NCBI GenBank assembly: GCA_013822765.1
Contig: PNKY01000001.1
Location: 310,001-374,000, forward strand
Direction: 5' to 3'
Length of the DNA: 64,000 nt
DNA from: Rhodospirillum sp.
GTDB taxonomy: Bacteria > Pseudomonadota > Alphaproteobacteria > Dongiales > Dongiaceae
Positions within the stretch are counted from its first letter, which is position 1. Every line of letters begins with the position of its first letter. The notes beneath the pieces are model-generated. The model had not been told where the DNA came from. It saw only the letters and a program-made list of their open reading frames with translations, and searched no databases. Positions 8,378-17,445 of the stretch are shown piece after piece. The position numbers and the translations under genes are program-made.

Positions 8378-9438
8378 CGCCGCCTCTGCCGGTCCCGGTC
8401 GACGATCGACAGCACGGCGGCCGCGTCGATCGCACCCAGCGCAGCGTCGCCGTCGACCACGCGGAACCCGCTGGCGCCGCCGGCCAGGCGCGCGAGCAGG
8501 TTCTCGACCGTCGTAGTCGGCTCCACCGTCTCGGCAGCGGAGAGGCTCGTGCCATTCACCGGCTGCATGATGTCCTTGGCCAGCATCACGCGCACCAGGG
8601 GGATATCCTCGACAAAGCGCGCGACATAATCATCGGCCGGCTCGCGCACGATGTCCGCCGGGCGGCCGATCTGGATGATCTCGCCCTGGCGCATGATGGC
8701 GATGCGGTCGGCGAGGCGGAACGCCTCCTGCATGTCGTGGGTGATGAAGACGATGGTCTTGCCCAGCATCCGCTGCAGGCGCAGGAACTCATCCTGCATC
8801 TGCCGGCGGATCAGCGGATCGAGCGCGGAGAACGGCTCATCGAGGAACCACAGCGCCGGACCGACGGCGAGCGAGCGGGCGAGGCCGACGCGCTGCTGCT
8901 GGCCGCCGGAGAGCTGGTTCGGAAAAGCACGCTCGCGGCCCTCCAGCCCGACCAGCGCGATCATCTCGCGCGCGCGGGCGTGGCGCTCCTCCGCCGGTCG
9001 GCCTTGCACGCGGAGCGGGAAGGCCACGTTGTCGAGCACGCTGAGATGCGGCAGCAATCCGAAATGCTGGAACACCATGCCCATCTCGCGCCGCCGCAGC
9101 GCGATCAGGCGCTGCGGGCTCGCCGCCAGCAGGTCCTCGCCGTCGAGCAGGACCTGGCCGGCGCTGGGCTCGATCAGGCGCGACAGGCAGCGCACGAGTG
9201 TCGACTTGCCAGAGCCGGAGAGGCCCATGATCACGAAGATTTCGCCGTTATGGACCGCGAAGTTCGCGTCGATCACCGCGGGGATATGGCCCGCGGCGCG
9301 CAGCTTTTCGCATGCGTCCTCGCGGCCGCCGGCGAACATGCCTTCATTGCGCGCAAGGCGGCCGGCGTGCTGACCATAGGCTTTCCAAAGGCCGCGGCAC
9401 GCAAGCTTGACGGGGCGCTGCGGCGCGGACTCGGTCAT
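8374..9438 (-). CDS. ProV-type quaternary amine ABC transporter ATPase
   Basis: A 354-residue ATPase with Walker A GLSGSGKST, signature LSGGQQQRVGLARSL and Walker B WFLDEPFSALD. As in ProV/OpuAA, the core is preceded by an N-terminal extension of about 50 residues (GLWKAYGQHAGRLARNEGMFAGG) and followed by a CBS-like C-terminal region (MLAKDIMQPVNGTSLSAAETVEPT...), a module that senses ionic strength or nucleotide in this family. It energises the permease encoded by the overlapping downstream gene. The binding-protein gene lies 82 bp upstream on the same strand. Confidence 0.9.
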   Translation of the reverse strand: MTESAPQRPVKLACRGLWKAYGQHAGRLARNEGMFAGGREDACEKLRAAGHIPAVIDANFAVHNGEIFVIMGLSGSGKSTLVRCLSRLIEPSAGQVLLDGEDLLAASPQRLIALRRREMGMVFQHFGLLPHLSVLDNVAFPLRVQGRPAEERHARAREMIALVGLEGRERAFPNQLSGGQQQRVGLARSLAVGPALWFLDEPFSALDPLIRRQMQDEFLRLQRMLGKTIVFITHDMQEAFRLADRIAIMRQGEIIQIGRPADIVREPADDYVARFVEDIPLVRVMLAKDIMQPVNGTSLSAAETVEPTTTVENLLARLAGGASGFRVVDGDAALGAIDAAAVLSIVDRDRQRRR

Positions 9439-9520
9439 TGCAACGAGCTCCAGAAACGGCTCGACGCCGTTCCGGCATGGAACAGCGTCGAGCGCGGCAT
9501 GTCCAGTCCAGCCGTCCGGA

Positions 9521-10456
9521 TCAGGAACCGGCGGCCTTGATCCACGGCTCCCAGGTCGCCTGATTGGCGTCGATCCAGGCCTTGGTGACGGCGTCGATAT
9601 CCTCGCCGTTCTTGTCGATCGCCAGCATCATCTTCTGCTGCTCGGAGGCGTCCATCTCGAACTTCTGCAGGAACGCATAGGCGGCGGGCCACTTGCCTTC
9701 GAACTCTTTCCACAGAACCTTATGGACCTCCGGCGGATTGATGCAGTGCTCGTTCTCCTGCGTCTTGCAGGGCGGCATCTTCACCCAGTCGACGTCGACT
9801 GAGGCCAGCGCGTAATGCGGCCCCCAGAACATCATGAGCAGCGGCTTCTTGGCGGCGGCGGCGGATTCCAGCTCTGCCACCAGCGCACCTTCGGAGCCGG
9901 CCGGTACCGCCGTCAGCTGCATGTTGTTGTCGGCGGCGATGGTGGCCGCGCGCGAACCCCAATCGGCGGGATAGTCGAGCAGGCGGCCGTTGGGGAACGT
10001 CTCCGGCGTTGCCAGCGCCTTGAGGCAGTCGGGCTTGGTGAGCGCGCTCCAGTCCGGAAGGCCCGGGCACACTTCGGTCATGTACTTGGGATAGACCCAA
10101 CCTTCCTTGGTCTGCAGGTTGAGCTGCCCGATATCGACGATCTTCCCGGCTTCCAGCGCCTTCGGGAAAATATCGCCGACATTGTTCATCCAGACTTCCA
10201 AGCTTGCGCTGATCGAGCCGTCGGACAGACCCTCGAACTGCGGATAGTTGCCGGCGGTGAGGTACTCGACCTTGTAGCCGAGCTTCTCCAGAAGCTGGCC
10301 GGCGATGTGCGTCGTCACATGCTGGCCGGTCCATTCATTGATCGCCAGCTTGATGGTCTCGTCTTTCGCGCCGAGCTCGGCGGCGGAGGCTTCAGCCGCG
10401 AACAGCGATGCTGCCAGCATGCCTGAGATCAGGCAGCTCATGTGCCACTTCACCAT
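9521..10456 (-). CDS. TmoX/ProX-like quaternary amine binding protein
   Basis: A 311-residue periplasmic protein with a Sec signal peptide (cleavage likely after AAEASAAE) and the OpuAC/ProX fold. Trp residues in NEWTGQH, SLEVWMNN, EGWVYPK and MFWGPHY are placed like the aromatic cage that holds quaternary ammonium groups in ProX/ChoX/TmoX. Cys residues in EVCPGL, KPDCLK, PPCKTQ and EHCINP suggest disulfides. The start ATG 10456 has a GGGAGA ribosome site at suitable distance. It is the first subunit of the importer followed by ATPase and permease. The exact ligand (betaine, carnitine, TMAO, choline) cannot be read from sequence. Confidence 0.87.
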   Translation of the reverse strand: MVKWHMSCLISGMLAASLFAAEASAAELGAKDETIKLAINEWTGQHVTTHIAGQLLEKLGYKVEYLTAGNYPQFEGLSDGSISASLEVWMNNVGDIFPKALEAGKIVDIGQLNLQTKEGWVYPKYMTEVCPGLPDWSALTKPDCLKALATPETFPNGRLLDYPADWGSRAATIAADNNMQLTAVPAGSEGALVAELESAAAAKKPLLMMFWGPHYALASVDVDWVKMPPCKTQENEHCINPPEVHKVLWKEFEGKWPAAYAFLQKFEMDASEQQKMMLAIDKNGEDIDAVTKAWIDANQATWEPWIKAAGS

Positions 10457-10595
10457 GTCATCGTCTCCCTGTTTGCTTTCGTTGGATGCCGGTATTCCGA
10501 CTTGTCATCAGAGTAGCTGGTTGCCGGGCGGGCTTGTCCATCGGTTTCATGGCCCGGCGCATGACAAATTCGACATTGGCCTCTCGTTCACGACT

Positions 10596-11528
10596 TCATT
10601 CCTGCACGACCGCGAGCGGTACCGCCGCCGGAGCGGGGCGCTCACGGCTGGTCAGCACATCTCCCAATCCCGCCGCCAGAATCAGCGCCCCGCCCACCGC
10701 CTGCTGCCAAGAGATGGGGTCGCCGCTCAGCCACGCCGCGGTGGCGACGCCGCTCACCAACTCGGTCATCAGCAGGATGCCGGTCCGCACCGGGCTGATG
10801 CGGCGGACGCCCCAGAACAGCAGGAACTGCGAGGGCAGCCAGGCCAGCCAGGCGATCGCCGCCACCAGCGGCCAGGCGGCGCCGATGGCCTGCGGCGTGG
10901 GTATCTGATCGCTGCTCAGCACCAAAGCGAACGGAACGGCCAGCACTAGGCCGCCCAGGAAAAAGGCCACCGAAATGGTGGCGGCGCCGACTTTCGCGCT
11001 CTTGCGGACGCGGATGGCGACGATCGCCCATAGGATTCCGGACGCAATGGCCATCCAGTCCGCGAGGTTCCGCGGCAGGGGCCAATCGCCATCTTTGCTC
11101 AGCATCAGCACCAAGCCGCCGAGGCCGGCGGCCACGCAGGCGATCCGCGCCAGGCCGATCCGCTCTCCGAACCAGAAACGCGCGATCAGGATGCTCCAGA
11201 TCGGCGAGAGGTAGAACAGGAACAGGACGTTGAAGACGCTCGTGCCTGCATAGGCGTTGGAATACAGGTTGAAGACCAGCCCGTTGAGCAAGGCGAGCCA
11301 AAGGAACGTGCGGACCTGCGCCGCGATCTCGCGCCGCGCCAGGAACCCCAGCAGCAACGCCGGCGGCAGCGCAGCGACGAAGAATGCGGTAGTCGCCCAA
11401 GCGCTGTAGAGCCCGAGTTCGTGCAGATGGCGCAGCGGCAGCCAATAGACGCCCCACACCGCGCCGCAGAGTGCGACCGCGATCGATGCGACCCGGGTTT
11501 GCGTCGGCGAGGTCACCGATTGCGTCAT
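10596..11528 (-). CDS. EamA/DMT-superfamily transporter
   Basis: A 310-residue integral membrane protein with about ten hydrophobic helices arranged as two EamA repeats (VALCGAVWGVYWLPLRHL..., GILWAIVAIRV...), the architecture of drug/metabolite exporters. ATG 11528 is chosen because it opens directly into the first helix, 11 bases after the SDR stop (11540). It belongs to the same minus-strand run as the SDR and the betaine-type importer; a 139-bp gap separates it from the binding-protein gene, so that gene may also have its own promoter. Efflux of a pathway intermediate or solute exchange is possible; there is no direct evidence for a substrate. Confidence 0.83.
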   Translation of the reverse strand: MTQSVTSPTQTRVASIAVALCGAVWGVYWLPLRHLHELGLYSAWATTAFFVAALPPALLLGFLARREIAAQVRTFLWLALLNGLVFNLYSNAYAGTSVFNVLFLFYLSPIWSILIARFWFGERIGLARIACVAAGLGGLVLMLSKDGDWPLPRNLADWMAIASGILWAIVAIRVRKSAKVGAATISVAFFLGGLVLAVPFALVLSSDQIPTPQAIGAAWPLVAAIAWLAWLPSQFLLFWGVRRISPVRTGILLMTELVSGVATAAWLSGDPISWQQAVGGALILAAGLGDVLTSRERPAPAAVPLAVVQE

Positions 11529-11539
11529 GCAGGAGCCTG

Positions 11540-12310
11540 CTACAATGCGCACCAGCCGCCATCGACCGGCAGCACGGTTCCCGTGATGAAGGACGAGGCG
11601 TCGGAGGCAAGGAAGATGGCGACGCTGACCACTTCTTCGACGCGCCCGCGGCGGCGCATCGGCGTGTTGCGCCGGATCATCTCCTCGACCGCCGGATTGC
11701 GCTCGTATCCCTCCGAGCGCGACATGATGTGGTCCATATAGCCGGGGTTGAACGCATTGACGCGGATGTTGCGCTCGCCCCACTCCACCGCCAGGGTGCG
11801 CACCATCATATCGACGCCGCTTTTCGAGATGTTGTAGGTCAGCAGCTCCGGGAACGCGACCAGGCTGGCGTTCGATGAGGTCATGACGATCGAACCGCCG
11901 CCCTGCGGCGTCATGTGCCGCTCCGCCGCTTGTGCACAGTAGAGATAACCGCCGACATTGATGCGCAGAGTCTGGTCCAGTTCCTGCTGCGTCGCGTCCT
12001 CCGCAAGGGCCGGCAAGATGATGCCGGCGTTGCAGATCAGGACGTCGATGCGCCCGAACTCGGCGACGGTGCGTTCCACCAGGGCGGTGCAGGCTGCCGG
12101 GTCGGAGACGTCCGCCGCCATCGAGATGGCGCGCCCTCCGTCGCCGCGAATCTCCGTCGCCGCTGACTCAGCCTCAGCTGCGGTGCGCGATGTGGTGACG
12201 ACCGCGGCGCCGGCGTCGGCGACGCCCTTGGCGATCGCGCGGCCCAGGCCCCGGCCGGAGCCGGTGACGAGGGCTACCTTGCCGTCGAGGCTGAAACGCG
12301 CGAGCGACAT
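11540..12310 (-). CDS. Short-chain dehydrogenase/reductase
   Basis: A classical SDR of 256 residues: cofactor motif TGSGRGLG (16-23), NAG at 94-96, catalytic Ser near 146 and Tyr159-x3-Lys163 (YNISK), ending in the usual TGTVLPVDGG segment. It would interconvert an alcohol and ketone with NAD(H) or NADP(H). It is the first gene of the minus-strand group and is read divergently from the AraC-type regulator, so the 108-bp AT-rich gap 12311-12418 probably holds both promoters. Of the SDRs around the Rieske gene, it is the one encoded on the transporter side. Confidence 0.88.
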   Translation of the reverse strand: MSLARFSLDGKVALVTGSGRGLGRAIAKGVADAGAAVVTTSRTAAEAESAATEIRGDGGRAISMAADVSDPAACTALVERTVAEFGRIDVLICNAGIILPALAEDATQQELDQTLRINVGGYLYCAQAAERHMTPQGGGSIVMTSSNASLVAFPELLTYNISKSGVDMMVRTLAVEWGERNIRVNAFNPGYMDHIMSRSEGYERNPAVEEMIRRNTPMRRRGRVEEVVSVAIFLASDASSFITGTVLPVDGGWCAL

Positions 12311-12418
12311 GATCGTGCCCTCCCTGAGGTCTCGCGACTCATAGCGGGACCAAAAAACTCTTGCACACGTACACCATCGATTTTAGCATTTTACGACATT
12401 AAATAATGATTTTTGGCC

Positions 12419-13444
12419 ATGAAAGTAGACGCCAAAGCGGCCTTTGGGCTGCTGGTGATCGTCACGCCGAACTTCAATCTGGCTGCCACCGTGGGCTTCC
12501 TGGATCCCTTCCGTGCGTCGAACTATCTCGACGGCAGCATACTCTTTCGATGGGATCTTGCTTCGGCCGCCGGGGGTGAAATCATCGCCAGCAATGGCAT
12601 CAGCGTCCGCACCAGGGCTCTTCGCGAAGTGCGGACTCAGCCTCAGGACATGGTGATCGTCTCATCGAGCTGGGCTCCGGAAACATACAACAGCGCGCCG
12701 CTCCACAGCGCGTTGCTTCGGTGGGCGCGTACCGGCGTCACGTTGGGCGCCATCGATACCGGCGCCTTCATCCTGGCCGAAGCAGGGCTTCTGAAGGGTA
12801 AGCGAGCAACCACCCACTATGAGCACATCGACTCATTGAGGGAGCTCTACGTCGACACCGAGACGAGCGAGGATCTGTTCGTCTACGACGGCAACCGCAT
12901 CACCTGTTGCGGTGGCACCGCCACGACGGATTTTGCCCTCCATGTCATACGAAGCATGCACGGAGATTCGCTCGCCAATGCCGCGGCACGCTATCTCTTC
13001 CATCAGACCCTGCGCTCCCAGGGAACATCGCAGAACCCGAGTTCCGTGGAGCCGTTGGGCAGTACGGCGCCAAGCGTCTTGAAACAGGCGATCAAGCTCA
13101 TGGAAGACAATCTGGAGGATGCATTGACCATTCCCCAGATATGCCAGCGCATTCGACTATCGCAGCGACAGCTCGATCGGCTGTTTGCGCAGTTCGTGAA
13201 GAAGAGTCCTGTGCTTTATTACCGCGACATCCGTCTCGATCGGGCGCGCGGCCTTGTCACGCAAACCGACATGCGGCTGTCGGAGATTGCGGTCGCTTCC
13301 GGCTTCTCCAGCCAAGCGCATTTCAGCCGGGCGTACCGGGAACGCTTTGGTCTTGCGCCCAGAACGGATCGCGTCGAGGGAAGAGTGCCGTTCGAGTTCC
13401 GCGCCTGGCCGATGCACCGGAAGAAGCGTCTGAGCGAGCACTAA
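12419..13444 (+). CDS. GlxA/CdhR-type AraC regulator with DJ-1/PfpI-like sensor domain
   Basis: A 341-residue regulator. Residues about 8-185 form a class I amidotransferase-like (DJ-1/PfpI) domain and about 220-325 an AraC HTH (ALTIPQICQRIRLSQRQLDRLFAQF...LSEIAVASGFSSQAHFSRAYRERFG). This is the architecture of CdhR and GbdR, which activate carnitine and glycine-betaine catabolism in Pseudomonas. In the sensor domain the nucleophile-elbow region reads GAIDTGAFILAEAG, without the catalytic Cys, as expected for a ligand-binding rather than enzymatic role. ATG 12419 is preferred over TTG 12413. It sits between the importer group and the Rieske group and is the natural regulator of both. Confidence 0.88.
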   Translation: MKVDAKAAFGLLVIVTPNFNLAATVGFLDPFRASNYLDGSILFRWDLASAAGGEIIASNGISVRTRALREVRTQPQDMVIVSSSWAPETYNSAPLHSALLRWARTGVTLGAIDTGAFILAEAGLLKGKRATTHYEHIDSLRELYVDTETSEDLFVYDGNRITCCGGTATTDFALHVIRSMHGDSLANAAARYLFHQTLRSQGTSQNPSSVEPLGSTAPSVLKQAIKLMEDNLEDALTIPQICQRIRLSQRQLDRLFAQFVKKSPVLYYRDIRLDRARGLVTQTDMRLSEIAVASGFSSQAHFSRAYRERFGLAPRTDRVEGRVPFEFRAWPMHRKKRLSEH

Positions 13445-13565
13445 GCCGCCATTTAGCGCATGGCGAAATATGTCATATTGGCGGCCAAGCACGCATAGTC
13501 TAGGGCGGTCCACAGAGTGATCCTTCCGGCAGCGCAGATGCCGCGTGTCCGGGGAGGAGGTTGCA

Positions 13566-14705
13566 ATGGGCGAGTATCCAACCAAGCAACAATTTGCGGC
13601 CATCAAGAGCGGCTATCATTCGGACCCCAGCCAATCGCTTTCACTCCGCGCCGACGCCTACACCGATCCGCAGTGGTACCAAGTCGACCTGCAGGAGATT
13701 ATCTCCAAGGCATGGCAATGGGTATGCCATGCCGAAAAGCTGCGCGAGCCGGGCTCCTTCGTGACGATCGAGATCGCGGGCAAACCCATCGTGGTCGTCA
13801 GGGATCGGGAAGGCACCCTGCGAGCGTTCTACAATGTCTGCAAACATCGTGCGCACAAGCTCCTGACGGGAGAGGGCAAGGCGGCGCGGATCACGTGTCC
13901 GTACCACGCGTGGACCTACAAGCTGGACGGCCAGCTGGTGGGCGCGCCCCACACGCAGCATCTCCAGAATTTTGATCCAAAGGCCATCTGGCTCGAGCCG
14001 GTCCAAGTCGAGGAATTCTGCGGCTTCGTCTACGTGAACCTGGATGCCAAGTCGGAGACGCTCGGCAAGCTCTCCGGCGATCTCGAGAAGGAGATTCGGC
14101 ATTGGGCGCCTGATGTCGAGTCGCTGACCTTCGGTCACCGGCTGACGTACGACATCAAGTCGAACTGGAAGAACGTCGTCGACAATTTCCTCGAGTGCTA
14201 CCACTGCCCGGTTTCGCACAAGGACTTCTGCACGCTCGTAGACATGAAGACATACAAGGTAACCACGTACGGCATCTATTCCAGCCATATGGCGGAGGCG
14301 GGACAGCAGCCGAATTCAGCCTATGACACGTCGAAGGCAAAAGTACGAACGCACGCGGTCTGGTGGCTCTGGCCGACGACATGCGTGATGCGCTATCCGG
14401 GTCGCAGCTCGATGATCGTGCTCAACATCATCCCGATGGGACCGGACCGGACCCTTGAGACCTACGACTTCTTCCTGGAGACGCCGGAACCGGACGAAAC
14501 CGAGAAGGCCGCCATTCACTATCTCGATACGGTGCTTCAGGTCGAGGACATCGCGCTTGTGGAGAGCGTCCAGCGCGGCATGACCACGCCGGCATTCCAG
14601 CAGGGGCGGATTGTGTACGATCCAAGCGGATCAGGAAAATCCGAGCATGCGCTGCATCATTTTCACGGTCTCGTTCTCGATGCCTATGCACGCGCGGCCA
14701 ACTAG
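13566..14705 (+). CDS. Rieske oxygenase alpha subunit, quaternary-ammonium type
   Basis: A 379-residue oxygenase subunit. The Rieske [2Fe-2S] ligands are Cys92-x-His94 and Cys111-x2-His114 (VCKHRAH...ITCPYHAW). The mononuclear iron ligands include His213 and His218 in LECYHCPVSH, and the residue bridging the two metal centres, three before the first His, is Glu210. Most Rieske oxygenases have Asp there; the Glu is the described peculiarity of carnitine oxygenase CntA and, as far as I recall, of related betaine demethylases. GGAGG at 13556-13560 sets the start at 13566. Substrate is probably a betaine or carnitine-like compound. No reductase gene for this oxygenase is in the window. Confidence 0.9.
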   Translation: MGEYPTKQQFAAIKSGYHSDPSQSLSLRADAYTDPQWYQVDLQEIISKAWQWVCHAEKLREPGSFVTIEIAGKPIVVVRDREGTLRAFYNVCKHRAHKLLTGEGKAARITCPYHAWTYKLDGQLVGAPHTQHLQNFDPKAIWLEPVQVEEFCGFVYVNLDAKSETLGKLSGDLEKEIRHWAPDVESLTFGHRLTYDIKSNWKNVVDNFLECYHCPVSHKDFCTLVDMKTYKVTTYGIYSSHMAEAGQQPNSAYDTSKAKVRTHAVWWLWPTTCVMRYPGRSSMIVLNIIPMGPDRTLETYDFFLETPEPDETEKAAIHYLDTVLQVEDIALVESVQRGMTTPAFQQGRIVYDPSGSGKSEHALHHFHGLVLDAYARAAN

Positions 14706-14735
14706 GCAGTCCAAGTCAGGGCGAGGGACAAGGCT

Positions 14736-15503
14736 TTGAGCCACATGTTGTCGGGAAAGATTGCGCTCGTAACCGGTGGGCGCGGCGGGATCGGCCGAGC
14801 GATCTGCGCGCGGTTCCTGCGTGAAGGCGCAACGGTCTTCGCGGCGGATCTGACGAAGGAGGGAACACTGTCGGATGCCGCGGATGGCAGCCGCTTCGTC
14901 AGGCTCGATGTCACCTCGGAAGAAGAAGCACGCGCGACCATGGCGCGCGTGGACCAGGAGTGCGGCAAGCTTGATATTCTCGTCAACGCCGCCGGCATCG
15001 AGATCGAAAAGACGATCGAGCAAACCAGCCTCGCGGACTGGAACCGCATCTTCGCGGTCAATGTCACAGGGACCTTCCTTGCGTCGAAATATGCGCTTCC
15101 GCTCCTGCGGAAATCGGGCAGCGGTTCGATCATCAACTTTGGCTCGTACGACGGGTTCATCGCTGATCCGGGCCTGGCGGCCTATTGCGCCACCAAAGGG
15201 GCCGTCCATGCGCTGACCCGCGCGATGGCGTGCGATCACGGACCGGAGGGCATCCGGGTGAACGCCATATGTCCGGGCTACGTCGACACGCCGATGCTGA
15301 AGAACTTCTTCCGCGACGCCGGGGACATCGAGACGCTGGAAGCCGCCGTGCGCGGTGTGCATCCGATGCGCCGCTACGGCACGCCGGATGATGTCGCGAA
15401 CCTGGTCAACTGGCTTGCGTCGGATGAGGCGCGGTACGCCAGCGGGCAGCTATGGGTACTCGATGGCGCTTTAACTGCCCAGGTCCAGCAGATGAGGCTC
15501 TAG
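14736..15503 (+). CDS. Short-chain dehydrogenase/reductase (Rieske operon, first)
   Basis: A 255-residue SDR with TGGRGGIG as the cofactor loop, NAAG at 84-87, Ser137 and Tyr150-x3-Lys154 (YCATK). A GAGGGA ribosome site at 14723-14728 is 7 bases before TTG 14736 and 16 before ATG 14745, so TTG is the better start. It begins 30 bases after the oxygenase stop and is in the same operon. It is a paralogue of the next gene: both have the segment (I/V)E(I/V)EKT(I/V) soon after the NA(A)G motif. Likely role: oxidation of a hydroxylated intermediate released by the oxygenase (inference). Confidence 0.88.
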   Translation: MSHMLSGKIALVTGGRGGIGRAICARFLREGATVFAADLTKEGTLSDAADGSRFVRLDVTSEEEARATMARVDQECGKLDILVNAAGIEIEKTIEQTSLADWNRIFAVNVTGTFLASKYALPLLRKSGSGSIINFGSYDGFIADPGLAAYCATKGAVHALTRAMACDHGPEGIRVNAICPGYVDTPMLKNFFRDAGDIETLEAAVRGVHPMRRYGTPDDVANLVNWLASDEARYASGQLWVLDGALTAQVQQMRL

Positions 15504-15556
15504 GCCATGGCGACAAGGTTTCGTCTTGACCTTAGGCGAGCGTGAGGATCCCGCCC

Positions 15557-16306
15557 ATGGCAGAGAGAGCAGCGATCGTGACAGGCGGGAGCCGCGGTAT
15601 CGGGCGCGCGATTGTCGATCGCTTTCTGGCCGACAACATCGACGTGCTCACGTGCGGCCGCGGGAGTCGACCGGCTGACTTGGATTCCCGAGCACTCTGG
15701 ATTCAAGCGGACGTGTCCAGGTCGGCCGATGCGGAGCGCATCGTCGCCGAAGCCCGAGCACGGTTCCGCAGGGTGGCGATCCTCGTCAACAATGCGGGTG
15801 TCCAAGTTGAAAAGACGGTGAGCAAGACGACGGACGAAGATTGGGACCTCATCATGGGCGTCAATGCCCGCGGCACGTTCAACATGTGTCGCGCCGTCCT
15901 GCCTGAAATGGAAGCATCGAGTGGCGTCATCGTGAACATCGGCTCGATCTCGGGTATCGTGTCGGACCCGTCGCTGGCGGTCTACAACGCATCGAAAGCC
16001 TTTGTTCATTCGCTCACGCGCTCCATTGCGATTGATCATGGCCCCAAAGTCCGCTGCAACGCGGTCAGCCCCGGTTGGATCGTAACCGGAATGGCCGACG
16101 ACGCCTTCGCGTTGGCCAAGAACCCATCCGCGGCAAAGGCAGATGCCTTGGCGCGTCATGCCGCTCGCCGCCTGGGCCGACCGGAAGACATCGCCAACAT
16201 GGTTGCTTGGTTGGTTTCCGACCAGGCCGAATTCGCGACGGGACAGTGTTTCACGTGCGATGGCGGCCTGACCGCCGCCTCTCCACTCCAACCAGGATTG
16301 TTCTAG
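15557..16306 (+). CDS. Short-chain dehydrogenase/reductase (Rieske operon, second)
   Basis: A 249-residue SDR: cofactor motif TGGSRGIG, NNAG at 78-81, Ser130/132 and Tyr143-x3-Lys147 (YNASK). GAGGAT at 15544-15549 lies 7 bases before ATG 15557, so the upstream in-frame GTG at 15542 overlaps the ribosome site and is rejected. It follows the first SDR after 53 bases, and its stop TAG is directly followed by the ATG of the next gene. The pair probably carries out two successive or stereospecific oxidations in the same pathway. Confidence 0.88.
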   Translation: MAERAAIVTGGSRGIGRAIVDRFLADNIDVLTCGRGSRPADLDSRALWIQADVSRSADAERIVAEARARFRRVAILVNNAGVQVEKTVSKTTDEDWDLIMGVNARGTFNMCRAVLPEMEASSGVIVNIGSISGIVSDPSLAVYNASKAFVHSLTRSIAIDHGPKVRCNAVSPGWIVTGMADDAFALAKNPSAAKADALARHAARRLGRPEDIANMVAWLVSDQAEFATGQCFTCDGGLTAASPLQPGLF

Positions 16307-17242
16307 ATGTCGGAGTTCAAGAATACGGCGGTCTTGGGCGCCGGCGTCATTGGCATGAGCTGGGCGGCGCTGTTCCTGGCGTCGGCCCGGAATGTGGCCG
16401 TCTTCGATACGGTGGCGAGCGCCGAGAAATCCACCCGCGACTATGTTGAGATGGCGTGGCCGGCGCTTCGCGACTTGGGCCTGATCAAAGATGGCGCGCC
16501 CGGCCGGCTCACTTTCCACAAATCTGCTGCGGAAGCGGTCTGGGTTGCCGACTTCGTCCAGGAAAATGTGCCGGAGCGGATTGAAATCAAGAAAGCTCTG
16601 TTCGCAGAGATAGAGCCAGCCCTGAAATCCGATGCCATTGTCGCTTCGTCTGCCTCCGGCCTAACTCTGAGCGAGATGCAGGCAGGATGGAGGAAGCCGT
16701 CGCGTTTTGTCCTTGGGCATCCGTTCAATCCTCCGCACCTGATTCCTCTTGTTGAGGTTCTCGCCAATGAGCTGACAGAGGCCGGGGTCGTCGAGAAGGC
16801 GGAGCAGTTCTATTCGGATATCGGCAAGATCACCATTCGAGTACGACGCGAGGTGCCCGGTCACGTCGCCAACCGCCTGCAGGCCGCCCTATGGAGAGAG
16901 GCCTTGCATCTGGTGAAGTCCGGCGTAGCCACCGTCAAGGATGTGGATACCGCGGTGTGGGCGGGGCCTGGACTGCGGTGGGCGGCGATGGGACCGACGA
17001 TGCTGTTCCACCTCGGCGCCGGACCGGGCGGGATCGCGTCGTTCTGCGAACGCTATACCGCCAGCTTCAATCGCTGGTGGGATGACCTCGGCGTTCTTCA
17101 CCTGGACGAGGTTCTGGCCAAGAAACTTTCCGACGGCGTAGCCAAGGAAGTCGGCAATGAAACGCCGGCCGGCCTGTCAGCCAAGAGAGACGCGCTTATC
17201 ATCGCCATGCAAAAGGCGATCGTGCACCTGCAGCGATCATAG
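16307..17242 (+). CDS. L-carnitine dehydrogenase / 3-hydroxyacyl-CoA dehydrogenase family enzyme
   Basis: A 311-residue NAD-dependent dehydrogenase with N-terminal GAGVIG (11-16) and the catalytic HPFNPP segment (His138), followed by the all-helical C-terminal domain. GHPFNPPHLIPLVEV is characteristic of the branch that includes L-carnitine dehydrogenase and L-gulonate 3-dehydrogenase rather than of fatty-acid FadB. Oxidation of L-carnitine or a similar hydroxy-betaine at the 3-position is the best guess given the CdhR-like regulator and Rieske oxygenase. It starts immediately after the SDR stop (TAGATG) and ends the operon. An AT-rich 203-bp spacer with repeated CAATATTTT follows. Confidence 0.85.
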   Translation: MSEFKNTAVLGAGVIGMSWAALFLASARNVAVFDTVASAEKSTRDYVEMAWPALRDLGLIKDGAPGRLTFHKSAAEAVWVADFVQENVPERIEIKKALFAEIEPALKSDAIVASSASGLTLSEMQAGWRKPSRFVLGHPFNPPHLIPLVEVLANELTEAGVVEKAEQFYSDIGKITIRVRREVPGHVANRLQAALWREALHLVKSGVATVKDVDTAVWAGPGLRWAAMGPTMLFHLGAGPGGIASFCERYTASFNRWWDDLGVLHLDEVLAKKLSDGVAKEVGNETPAGLSAKRDALIIAMQKAIVHLQRS

Positions 17243-17445
17243 GGTTTCAATATTTTTCGAAGCAATATCAATATTTTAGGAATTTTGGGAAGGCTAGGAG
17301 TTCGAATTTTCCCGGGCGCCCCGTTCTCTCAGCGATCAAGTCCCGCACGCCATCGGTCTCGCGCATCGCATTACCGTAACGTGCTCCTCAGCAGGTCAAC
17401 GCTGCTCTAAGATGCGACACTGGCAAAGTCGCCGGGGGATTCGCG

